A stretch of 34,269 bases of DNA from Lachnospiraceae bacterium UBA7182 (GTDB lineage Bacteria; Bacillota; Clostridia; Lachnospirales; Lachnospiraceae), in NCBI GenBank assembly GCA_002491115.1, contig DKVI01000104.1:1-34269 (forward strand), given 5' to 3'. The first letter of the stretch is position 1, and each line of letters begins with the position of its first letter. The notes below the pieces were generated by a model. That model was not told the origin of the DNA. It searched no databases and saw nothing but the letters and a program-made list of their open reading frames with translations. A program made the translations under genes and the position numbers. This document shows positions 18,034 to 25,470 of the stretch, piece by piece.

Positions 18034-19392
18034 TCATGCAAAGAAAGATATGATCCATGCTGCCACAAATCCGGTCACACCCACAAGCGTTTCCATCATC
18101 GTCCACGTCTTAAGAGTGGTCTTTTCGTCCATCCCGATCAGAGATTTTACCAGCCAGAAACCGGAATCGTTAAAATGGGAACATACCGTAGCGCCGCCTG
18201 CCACAGCCGCCGTCGTACATGCCAGATAAAGCGGAGATAAACCGCTGATTCCCGGAATGGCTGCGATGATGCCTGCCGCCATGGTCATGGCTACCGTAGC
18301 GGAACCTACACAGATACGCACCAGGGCCGCCACGAGAAACGCAAGGACCACGATCGGTAAAGACATGGAAGACACCGCATTCCCGATGATATCTCCCAGA
18401 CCGGAGTATTGGAGCACATAGCGCAGCACACCGCCGCAGGCTGTGACCAGAAGAATCAGGCCGGTGGGTTCCAAAGACTTCGTCATAATCTTCTCCAGTT
18501 CTTCCAGATTATATCCGTGCCTTAATCCGAGAATCAGCATCGCCGCCATGGTAGCGATCAGGAGCGCCACAAAGGGTTCCCCCAAAAATCCGAATATCGG
18601 CTGCAACCCTTCCAACGCCGGGACGACGCCTGACAAAGAATCTAATATAATAAGAAGCAACGGAATCAGAATAATCCCCACAATTACCCCAAAATCCGGC
18701 AGCTTTGATTCGTCAAAATCCGCCTGCTGCGATACATGTTCCGGAATGGCGATGTCGTATTTACTGCCGCAGACAGAACCCCACACCGGTCCTGCCACGA
18801 TCATGGCGCACACGCCGCAGAGAACGCCTACCATAATGACCCATCCAAGCTCTACATTCAGCATGTTCGCCACCAGCACCGGACCCGGAGTCGGCGGAAT
18901 ATAGGCATGGCCTACGGCAAGCCCTGCCAGAAGCGGAATCGCATAGTACAAAGAAGAACGCTTCGTCTTTTTTGCCAGCGAAAAAGCAAGAGGAATCAGT
19001 ATGATCAGGCCGGCATCAAAGAATACAGGCATAGCAATGACAAGTCCTGTGATTCCCAGCGCCCAGGCCGCCTTTTTATCTCCGAATTTTTTTACCATGG
19101 TCACCGCCAGCGCCTGCGCGCCGCCTGACGCTTCCAGTATGGCCCCGAACATGGAGCCCAAACCTACCAGCAGCGCAATCCCTTTCAGTGTATTACCGAT
19201 TCCGTCGTTGACGGCCGTGAGAATCTGCTCCGGAGGCATACCCGCAATCAGCCCGATCGCAATGGCTCCGGTCAAAATGGCGATGATCGCCTGTATCTTA
19301 AACTGAATGATCAGCACAAGCAAAATGACCAGCCCCAGAAGGGCAGCCAGCACAAGCCTTACGGGGTTTAAAGCAATCGTTTCTGCATCCAT
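18034..19392 (-). CDS. GntP-family gluconate/organic-acid permease
   Basis: 452 residues from the ATG at 19392, which has GAGAGGGA 7 nt upstream; a 13-residue extension to 19431 has no good ribosome site. About 12-14 hydrophobic helices. AMPVFFDAGLIILIPLAF and AYIPPTPGPVLVA are GntP-family signatures (proton symporters for gluconate, glycerate, idonate and similar acids). First gene of a two-gene operon with the dehydratase, so the substrate is probably the acid dehydrated by that enzyme. No regulator is adjacent. Confidence 0.88.
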   Translation of the reverse strand: MDAETIALNPVRLVLAALLGLVILLVLIIQFKIQAIIAILTGAIAIGLIAGMPPEQILTAVNDGIGNTLKGIALLVGLGSMFGAILEASGGAQALAVTMVKKFGDKKAAWALGITGLVIAMPVFFDAGLIILIPLAFSLAKKTKRSSLYYAIPLLAGLAVGHAYIPPTPGPVLVANMLNVELGWVIMVGVLCGVCAMIVAGPVWGSVCGSKYDIAIPEHVSQQADFDESKLPDFGVIVGIILIPLLLIILDSLSGVVPALEGLQPIFGFLGEPFVALLIATMAAMLILGLRHGYNLEELEKIMTKSLEPTGLILLVTACGGVLRYVLQYSGLGDIIGNAVSSMSLPIVVLAFLVAALVRICVGSATVAMTMAAGIIAAIPGISGLSPLYLACTTAAVAGGATVCSHFNDSGFWLVKSLIGMDEKTTLKTWTMMETLVGVTGFVAAWIISFFA

Positions 19393-19473
19393 TAAATATT
19401 CCCTCTCTTTCTCAGACTTAGTATCTGACATTTGCCCTTATCTATACATCTAAAACTGTCATTCACCATTTTC

Positions 19474-19502
19474 TTGACAAATGCAGCTTTCCTCCCTATA
19501 AT
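19474..19502 (+). promoter_or_regulatory. Perfect-consensus sigma-A promoter
   Basis: TTGACA (19474-19479) and TATAAT (19497-19502) with a 17-bp spacer, the only exact consensus in the window. It drives the small DUF6465-like gene. The leader of about 67 nt contains AGCCT-CAAA-AGGCT, a small hairpin. Confidence 0.85.
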
Positions 19503-19575
19503 AGAGAAGACTTGAATATATAAGCCTCAAAAGGCTGGCATAATCTGAGTAATATATCTGAGGAGGAAATAGAAA

Positions 19576-19890
19576 ATGCCAAGAAAAAAAGCAGCAGATG
19601 CAATCGCTGCAACGGAAAAGACTACAAAAGCAAAAACAGCCACAACAAAAGCGACAGAAGAAAAGAAGACAAGGAAGGCTCCATGTAAAACTTCTGTCTG
19701 TGTAGAAATGAGCGGCTTGAATGTGTCTGTAGACGATATCCAGAAGGCCGTAAAAAAAGCCGTAAAAGATAAAGGGTTAGACGCTTCCGATCTGAAAATC
19801 TATGTCAATGCAGCAGAGCAGGCCGCATACTACACCGTTGACGGCGAAGGCGGCGAAGATTACAAAGTTAATTTAAATGACCTGAACTGA
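19576..19890 (+). CDS. Small Lys/Ala/Thr-rich protein, DUF6465-like
   Basis: 104 residues. The first 35 are a basic, low-complexity K/A/T/E stretch like the tails of histone-like or ribosome-associated proteins; residues 40-104 form a compact domain (SVCVEMSGLNVSVDDIQKAV ... LKIYVNAAEQAAYYTVDG) that I associate with DUF6465 of Clostridia. No function is known. An exact consensus promoter and GAGGAGG 8 nt before the ATG point to high expression. It stands alone, divergent from gntP, and ends at a strong terminator. A nucleic-acid-binding role is only a guess from the tail. Confidence 0.8.
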   Translation: MPRKKAADAIAATEKTTKAKTATTKATEEKKTRKAPCKTSVCVEMSGLNVSVDDIQKAVKKAVKDKGLDASDLKIYVNAAEQAAYYTVDGEGGEDYKVNLNDLN

Positions 19891-19965
19891 CAGGAACTTA
19901 AGACCATGAACAAAGACGTCCATAAAGGGCGTCTTAATCAAACAGGATTGAAAAAATTGTTTTCG

Positions 19966-20002
19966 GAAAACGGCATAGCCTGCGGGCTATGCCGTTTCTT
20001 CG
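19966..20002. terminator. Strong bidirectional terminator
   Basis: AACGGCATAGCC pairs perfectly with GGCTATGCCGTT (12 bp, TGCG loop). Plus-strand tail TCTTCGTTT; minus-strand tail TTTTCCG then ATTTTTT. It ends transcription from the DUF6465-like gene and from the MATE side. A weaker hairpin (AAGACGTCC/GGGCGTCTT) lies just before it near 19915-19936. Confidence 0.85.
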
Positions 20003-20142
20003 TTTATGTCACAAAAATCCTGTTTCAGCTGGATAAGGAATTGAGAGCATGCAAGCCGGACAGCATCGCATGGCTCATATTCAATCCAGATTGAAATTCG
20101 TGTAATAAGCAAAACCCGTAACTTCCGTTTTAATTCTTTCAT
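19987..20142 (-). CDS. 51-residue hypothetical protein downstream of the MATE gene
   Basis: ATG at 20142, stop TAG at 19987, 51 residues beginning MKELKRKLRVLLITRISIWI and ending DFCDINEETA. GGGAGG stands 5 nt before the ATG and overlaps the MATE stop codon, indicating translational coupling. The product has a basic start, an amphipathic stretch and two cysteines in the second half. I do not recognise it. Its stop codon falls inside the terminator stem. It may be a small regulatory or accessory protein of the transporter, or a degenerate remnant; placement and ribosome site favour a real gene. Confidence 0.55.
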   Translation of the reverse strand: MKELKRKLRVLLITRISIWIEYEPCDAVRLACSQFLIQLKQDFCDINEETA

Positions 20143-20152
20143 ATCAGCCTCC

Positions 20153-21508
20153 CTATTGTTGGTTTGTAGTCAGGTTTTTCACCCATTTATATTGTTTGTA
20201 ATGCCTGTAAACGGCTGACAGTTTTATCAATTCATCTAAATTCAGCAAAAAGTAAACTGCCAGGACTGGAAGATGTAAGATAAATGCGGCAAATGCCCCA
20301 AGCGGTATAATGATGATCCACATGGTTACAGCGTCACATATAAATCCAAACTTTGTATCGCCGCCTGCGCAAAAAATTCCGGCAATTACCGTAGAGTTAA
20401 TGGACTTTCCTATCATATAGTAGGAACATATGTATAACATAATCTGTAAGTAGGCGTGGGCCTGTTCTGTCAAGCTTGTAGTAAACATCAAAACCAAAGG
20501 GCCTGACAATAAAATGAAAAGTCCGGAAACAGCCCCGGTAATCAATGATATTTTACATAGCAGACTGCCATATTTTTTCGCTGTTTCAAGATTGCCGATT
20601 CCAAGTTCATTGCCGACTAAAATGCCGCTGCCGGTGCCGATTCCCAGACATACGCACGCAATCATGTTTTTCACAATATTAGCGACGGAATTAGCGGCGA
20701 CCGCGTCACTCCCAAGATGTCCCATGATTACGGAAAACATGGTAAAGCCACAGCCCCACACTAATTCATTCGCCAATACCGGCATTGTATAACGGTAATA
20801 ATCCCGTTTTAACCGGACAAAATCTGAACAAAAATATTTTAATCTCACCCGGACAATACCCGTTTTTACGTTCTCGAAAACGGTAAGAAACAATTCGACT
20901 GCCCTTGATATTGTTGTTGCCAAAGCTGCCCCTGCAATCCCCATTTGCGGAAATCCTGACAAGCCAAATATGAGTATAGCGTTTAATAAGATATTCAATA
21001 CCAATGCGGAAGAGCCGTATATTGTGCTTTTGGTTGTCCTGCCGCTGTTTTTCATAATACAGAGATAAATCTGTGAAAATCCCATAAACAGGTATGACCA
21101 GCTTACAATCCGAAGGTATGGGATTCCTGCTTCAATCAGAGGCATTTCATTTGTAAATACCTGCATGAATACCCGTGGGAAGAAAAATGCCGCTATAAAA
21201 AATATCATGGAAATTAAAATTGACATTTTCAATGCAATACAAAGAACTTCTTCCACGGATTCCCTGTCCTGTTTTCCCCAATACTGCGCCGCTAAAACTG
21301 TAGTACCGATTGTAATGGCTGAAAAAAACAGATTCAGGACAAATTGTGCCTGTGTTGCCAATGATACGGCTGATAATGCTGTCTGATCTAAAAACCCCAA
21401 CATGAGTGCGTCCGACGCACTTACAAGGGCTGTCATCAAATTTTGGATTGCAACAGGAAAAACCAATGCAATCAGTTTTTTGTAAAAGACGTTTTTTTCT
21501 GTTCTCAT
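20153..21508 (-). CDS. MATE-family efflux transporter
   Basis: 451 residues, about 12 membrane helices in two similar halves, as usual for MATE exporters (Na+ or H+ antiport of drugs and metabolites). Start-region PVAIQNLMTALVSASDALML and QNYWGK-like AAQYWGK, and the second-half GIGTGSGILVGNELG, are family features. The AGGAG is only 1 nt before the ATG, unusually tight. It is divergent from an AraC-type regulator, the probable controller, and is followed by a coupled 51-residue ORF. Codons and base composition are AT-richer than the surrounding core genes, suggesting acquisition. Confidence 0.9.
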   Translation of the reverse strand: MRTEKNVFYKKLIALVFPVAIQNLMTALVSASDALMLGFLDQTALSAVSLATQAQFVLNLFFSAITIGTTVLAAQYWGKQDRESVEEVLCIALKMSILISMIFFIAAFFFPRVFMQVFTNEMPLIEAGIPYLRIVSWSYLFMGFSQIYLCIMKNSGRTTKSTIYGSSALVLNILLNAILIFGLSGFPQMGIAGAALATTISRAVELFLTVFENVKTGIVRVRLKYFCSDFVRLKRDYYRYTMPVLANELVWGCGFTMFSVIMGHLGSDAVAANSVANIVKNMIACVCLGIGTGSGILVGNELGIGNLETAKKYGSLLCKISLITGAVSGLFILLSGPLVLMFTTSLTEQAHAYLQIMLYICSYYMIGKSINSTVIAGIFCAGGDTKFGFICDAVTMWIIIIPLGAFAAFILHLPVLAVYFLLNLDELIKLSAVYRHYKQYKWVKNLTTNQQ

Positions 21509-21561
21509 ACTCCTGGTTTTCTGTTCTCTTTTTTCTTGCTTTTTCTCTTCGTCCTGTTATA

Positions 21562-21591
21562 ATTATAGTGTTTACCTTTTGACTTTTCTAA
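21562..21591 (-). promoter_or_regulatory. Promoter of the MATE gene
   Basis: TTAGAA (21586-21591) and TATAAT (21562-21567) on the minus strand, 18-bp spacer. CTGTTA (21554) and TAACAG (21589) flank the promoter as inverted half-sites that could bind the neighbouring AraC regulator. Confidence 0.45.
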
Positions 21592-21642
21592 CAGAATTGT
21601 CGCTAAAAAATATAAATATCGTATTCAGGAGAAGATAGAAGT

Positions 21643-22542
21643 ATGGAAACAGTTGCAATAGAACTCATGCAGGATTTTTCAGAAATTGTCCACTATGAGA
21701 ACGCGGGAATTCCGCTATATATCCGTACCGCTGATTTAGCAGTTTATCCCGGTATGAGCGCGCCCTGCCATTGGCACGATGATCTTGAATGGATTTATAT
21801 TTTATCGGGTAAAATGTGCTATTACGTCAACGGTAAGAGGATTCTTCTGAACGAAAATGATTCACTTATGGTAAATGCCCGTCAAATGCACTATGGTTGT
21901 TCATATAAAGAGCAGGACTGTCATTTCTTATGTATTTTGTTTCACCCGTCTCTATTTGGAAGCAATAAAATTTTACTGCAAAAATACGTTACGCCTGTTA
22001 TTGAAAATGCCGGTTGTGAATATCTGCATTTTCATTCAAAACAGACAAGAGGAAAAAAGATCGCAGAATATCTTGAACAAATCCGTTGTTTAAAGGAAAG
22101 AGAAGCGAACGCATATGAAATGCAGGCTGTTGCAGTTATGTTTCAGCTATGGAGCAGTTTACTGCAATGCGGGGAATTAGTCATTGAAGATAGCAAAAGT
22201 GAAGGTAACAGTGATTTGGAAATACAAAAGAAAATGGTGTCTTTTATTTACCAACATTTTGCGGAAAAAATATCATTGGATGAAATTGCGGCTTCGGGAA
22301 ATGTAAGCCGTAGTAAATGCTGTCTTATTTTCAAACACTATTTGCAGCAATCTCCGGTGGATTTTCTGAATACGTTCAGGCTGAAAACAAGCTGCAGTCT
22401 GCTTCGGAATACTGAAAAGAATATTACAGAGATTGCTTTTAGCTGTGGATTTAATCATTTAAGCTATTTTTCAAAACTGTTTATCAAGAATTTCGGCTGT
22501 ACTCCACGGGAATACCGCAATCAAAAAAATCGGCTGGGATAG
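21643..22542 (+). CDS. AraC-family transcriptional regulator (cupin sensor)
   Basis: 299 residues. An N-terminal cupin domain (CHWHDDLEWIYILSGK, then VNARQMHYG and ILFHPSLFG) probably binds a small ligand; the C-terminal 100 residues carry two helix-turn-helix motifs (SLDEIAASGNVSRSKCCLIF and ITEIAFSCGFNHLSYFSKLF, closing CTPREYR). AGGAGA precedes the ATG. Divergent from the MATE gene, so it most likely activates that exporter. It is a paralogue of the AraC protein at 23247-24134: the cupin motifs align closely. Confidence 0.9.
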   Translation: METVAIELMQDFSEIVHYENAGIPLYIRTADLAVYPGMSAPCHWHDDLEWIYILSGKMCYYVNGKRILLNENDSLMVNARQMHYGCSYKEQDCHFLCILFHPSLFGSNKILLQKYVTPVIENAGCEYLHFHSKQTRGKKIAEYLEQIRCLKEREANAYEMQAVAVMFQLWSSLLQCGELVIEDSKSEGNSDLEIQKKMVSFIYQHFAEKISLDEIAASGNVSRSKCCLIFKHYLQQSPVDFLNTFRLKTSCSLLRNTEKNITEIAFSCGFNHLSYFSKLFIKNFGCTPREYRNQKNRLG

Positions 22543-22563
22543 AACAGAATTTTGAGTATAATA

Positions 22564-22597
22564 AAAGCATCTGGATTTTTTATTTTCCAAATGCTTT
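22564..22597. terminator. Bidirectional terminator between araC-like and Uma2-like genes
   Basis: AAAGCAT (22564-22570) pairs with ATGCTTT (22591-22597), extended by TGGA/TCCA, with T-rich sequence on both sides of the stem on the minus strand. Lies between convergent genes. Confidence 0.6.
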
Positions 22598-22626
22598 CAT
22601 TTACAACTTATTTAATTGCTATTATC

Positions 22627-23160
22627 TTACTGTACCTTTATAGCAAAATCTTCATATATCCCGACTGGTACATCTTCTTCAAAAGAGTACTCTTCCATCG
22701 TCTCTTTTTCAAATCTATACACCATAACCATCTCTTTTGCAGGATCAACAATCCAGTATTCCCTGACTCCTGCTGTCCTGTATTTAAATAGTTTTACCAT
22801 GTAGTCTCTTGGCTTGCTGCTTGGAGAAACGATCTCAATTACCCAATCTGGTGCACCGTGACATCCCTTGTCATCCAATTTTGATATATCACAAATAACC
22901 GAAATGTCCGGCTCTACATAATTGATCTCATCATCATTCAAAAACACTGCAAACGGAGCCGCCAGAACTTCACATTTTCCATTATTACTGTCAATATAAT
23001 TGGCGATTGATTGATATAGTCTCCCACTAATCCTTTGGTGCTTCCAACTTGGCGGCGCCATATAATAAATCTTCCCATCAATCAGCTCTGCCCGTTCCCC
23101 TTCCGGCAACGCATAGATATCATCTATTGTATAAATTTGTTCTTTTTTTAACGCATCCAT
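22627..23160 (-). CDS. Uma2-family (DUF820) putative restriction-fold endonuclease
   Basis: 177 residues. The N-terminal ERAELIDGKIYYMAPPSWKHQRI, the central EPDISVI and WVIEIVSPS, and YREYWIVDP-like REYWIVDPAKE are the Uma2/DUF820 signature, a PD-(D/E)XK fold common in cyanobacteria and Clostridia. Asp in EPDIS and Glu in IEI are probable metal ligands. Function is not established; members are thought to act in mobile-element or phage conflict. GGAGGTG precedes the ATG, and a TTGTAT-17-TACAAT promoter lies 24 bp upstream. Single-gene unit. Confidence 0.85.
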   Translation of the reverse strand: MDALKKEQIYTIDDIYALPEGERAELIDGKIYYMAPPSWKHQRISGRLYQSIANYIDSNNGKCEVLAAPFAVFLNDDEINYVEPDISVICDISKLDDKGCHGAPDWVIEIVSPSSKPRDYMVKLFKYRTAGVREYWIVDPAKEMVMVYRFEKETMEEYSFEEDVPVGIYEDFAIKVQ

Positions 23161-23183
23161 CCTTACACCTCCGTTCTAAATGT

Positions 23184-23212
23184 ATTGTAAACCATGTTTT
23201 CAGTAAATACAA
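23184..23212 (-). promoter_or_regulatory. Promoter of the Uma2-like gene
   Basis: TTGTAT (23207-23212) and TACAAT (23184-23189) on the minus strand, 17-bp spacer. Confidence 0.55.
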
Positions 23213-23246
23213 CTATTTTCCATCATTTAAACCAGGATATATCGTT

Positions 23247-24134
23247 TCAACACCCGCGGTTTTTACGGTACTCCAAAGGCGTACATCCCATCTTCCTTTT
23301 AAAAATACGCGCATAATACCCGGGATCGCCAAATCCCACCCGGCCCGCGACGCCGGTGACATCCAGTCCGGACTGCCGCAAAAGCTCCAGGCTTCTTTCA
23401 ATCCTGTAATCCAAAAGGTATTCAAACATGGTTTCATTCATATATCGTTTAAACAGCCGGCAGCTTTCACTTTTGCACAGATGGACCTGTTCTGCCAGGT
23501 CTTCCAGCGTGATCTTCTCGGCATAGTGATCCTGCATATATTCCATAATCTGCCGGATTCGTTCTGTATCCCGCCCGTTTTCCGTCCCAGCCATGTCACC
23601 TGATCCCGTATGTTCATAGATCTGCTGCCATATTTTTAAAAGCGCGACCTGTATCTTCAGTTCCATGGAGGGACCCCTTTTTATGTCCAGTTTCCTGATC
23701 TGCTCCAGCCTTTTTAATACTTTATTCTGCCATTTAACCTCCGGCGCAAAATGGATGGAGGATAAAGACGGACTTTTTAAAATGTGAGACATATATTTGC
23801 TCTGCATAATACTGGAACTGTAGCCGTACAAAAATCTCGGATGGAACGTTATGGACAGATAACTGCAATCCTCTTCATGCAGCCTGCAACCTGTATGAAG
23901 TACGTTGGTATTGCAGAACAGCCCCTCCCCCGCCTTTAAATGATACAGGGTATCATTCACCCTGTAAGCAATATCCCCTTCCAGCACAAGCGTCAGCTCG
24001 ATCTCCGGATGCCAGTGCCATAAAAACTCTTTTGTATCAAAATAAGACAATCGTTCATAACTTATAAGCACCGGAAATTCATAACTTCCATGGGGTTTTA
24101 ACTCTTTTTGTTCGTGGTCGATCTCTAACTGCAT
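23247..24134 (-). CDS. AraC-family transcriptional regulator divergent from galK
   Basis: 295 residues. N-terminal cupin (WHWHPEIELTLVLEGD, NVLHTGC, ITFHPRFLYG), C-terminal double helix-turn-helix (TLEDLAEQVHLCKSESCRLF; VTGVAGRVGFGDPGYYARIF; CTPLEYRK). The AGGAG is 14 nt before the ATG, longer than usual, and an in-frame stop rules out an earlier start. It is divergent from galK with a 134-bp shared intergenic region that holds the galK promoter and a perfect 12-bp palindrome, so it is a good candidate regulator of galactose use. It is a paralogue of the MATE-linked AraC. Confidence 0.9.
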   Translation of the reverse strand: MQLEIDHEQKELKPHGSYEFPVLISYERLSYFDTKEFLWHWHPEIELTLVLEGDIAYRVNDTLYHLKAGEGLFCNTNVLHTGCRLHEEDCSYLSITFHPRFLYGYSSSIMQSKYMSHILKSPSLSSIHFAPEVKWQNKVLKRLEQIRKLDIKRGPSMELKIQVALLKIWQQIYEHTGSGDMAGTENGRDTERIRQIMEYMQDHYAEKITLEDLAEQVHLCKSESCRLFKRYMNETMFEYLLDYRIERSLELLRQSGLDVTGVAGRVGFGDPGYYARIFKRKMGCTPLEYRKNRGC

Positions 24135-24160
24135 AAAATCTCAATATACTCCTGTTTTAT

Positions 24161-24172
24161 AAGAATATTCTT
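24161..24172. promoter_or_regulatory. Perfect palindrome, candidate operator
   Basis: AAGAATATTCTT ends 1 bp before the galK -35 element (24174) in the divergent araC-like/galK region. Position suits an activator or repressor site. Function is inferred from position only. Confidence 0.35.
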
Positions 24173-24173
24173 G

Positions 24174-24202
24174 TTGAATCTGCCTCTGATTCTCATTATA
24201 TT
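24174..24202 (+). promoter_or_regulatory. galK-galT promoter
   Basis: TTGAAT (24174-24179) and TATATT (24197-24202), 17-bp spacer, with a leader of about 60 nt before galK. Confidence 0.6.
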
Positions 24203-24268
24203 AATATTATAAAAGAAGTCAAGAAAACAGCGGAACTTTAATCAAAACTTTAATTTAGGAGGTAGGAT

Positions 24269-25444
24269 ATGGAAGTTAACGTAACTGACCTGAGAAAAAA
24301 ATTTGCAGAACTTTTCGGCGCGGACGGCGAAGCCAAAGCTTATTTCGCACCCGGGCGCGTCAACCTGATCGGGGAACACACCGACTACAACGGGGGCCAT
24401 GTATTTCCCTGCGCCCTGACCATCGGAACTTACGGGATCATCCGCCCGAGACAGGATCGAACCATCCGTTTTTATTCTCTGAATTTCTCCGATATGGGGA
24501 TTGTAGAGACATCTTTAGATGACTTAGCCCCCAGCGAATCGGCAGGATGGACCAATTATCCCAAAGGGATCTTCTGGACCTTTGAAAAAAGAGGCTATCA
24601 TCTGGAAACCGGCGCCGATATCCTGATCTACGGAAACATCCCCGCAGGCAGCGGCCTTTCTTCTTCCGCCTCTCTGGAAGTGCTGACCGGACTGATGCTA
24701 AGAGATACGTTCGGGTTCGATATCCCCATGGCAGATCTGGCACTGATCGGACAATATTCCGAAAACAATTTTAACGGGATGAACTGTGGTATCATGGATC
24801 AGTTTGCGTCCGCCATGGGCAAAAAAGACTGCGCAATTTTCCTGGATACCAATACGTTAAACTATGAATACGCGCCGGTCAAACTCCCTGACGCCACCAT
24901 CGTCATCACCAACAGCAATGTAAAACACAGCCTGGTTTCCTCTGCCTATAATGACCGCAGAAGGGAAAGCGAAACCGCATTAAAAGACCTTCAGTCCGTG
25001 ACACAGATTCAGACCCTCGGCGACCTGACGGAAGACGCCTTTGAACAGTATAAAGACGCCATCAAAGATCCCATTTGCCGGAAACGCGCCAAACACGCCG
25101 TCTACGAGAACCAGCGCACCATCAAGGCAGTGGAGGCCTTAAAGAAAAACGATATTGCGACTTTCGGAAAACTGATCAACGCGTCCCACGTCTCCCTTCG
25201 GGACGACTATGAAACTTCCTGTCCTGAAACCGACCTGTTGGCCGAGCTGGCCTGGAACGTACCCGGCGTCTACGGATCACGGATCACCGGAGGCGGCTTC
25301 GGAGGATGCACGGTCAGCATTGTAAAGAAAGAATCCGTTGACCTGTTTATTCAGACTCTTGATAAAGCCTACACGTCAAAAACAGGAATTAAGGCCGAGT
25401 TTTATGTAGTAGACATCGGCGACGGCGCGCATGCGCTGGACTAA
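24269..25444 (+). CDS. galK: Galactokinase
   Basis: 391 residues. GHMP kinase that phosphorylates galactose at C1 with ATP, first committed step of the Leloir pathway. Substrate motif PGRVNLIGEHTDY (28-40), ATP loop PAGSGLSSSA (125-134), catalytic Asp in CGIMDQFAS, and closing RITGGGFGGC are all intact. GGAGG before the ATG. galT follows after 26 bp, forming an operon. Confidence 0.97.
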   Translation: MEVNVTDLRKKFAELFGADGEAKAYFAPGRVNLIGEHTDYNGGHVFPCALTIGTYGIIRPRQDRTIRFYSLNFSDMGIVETSLDDLAPSESAGWTNYPKGIFWTFEKRGYHLETGADILIYGNIPAGSGLSSSASLEVLTGLMLRDTFGFDIPMADLALIGQYSENNFNGMNCGIMDQFASAMGKKDCAIFLDTNTLNYEYAPVKLPDATIVITNSNVKHSLVSSAYNDRRRESETALKDLQSVTQIQTLGDLTEDAFEQYKDAIKDPICRKRAKHAVYENQRTIKAVEALKKNDIATFGKLINASHVSLRDDYETSCPETDLLAELAWNVPGVYGSRITGGGFGGCTVSIVKKESVDLFIQTLDKAYTSKTGIKAEFYVVDIGDGAHALD

Positions 25445-25470
25445 AAATCAACGAGAGGAGAACAGACAAT

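Noticed and set aside
19906..20094. 62-codon plus-strand frame after the DUF6465-like gene
   Set aside because: Runs through two terminator hairpins and is antisense to a better supported 51-codon ORF.
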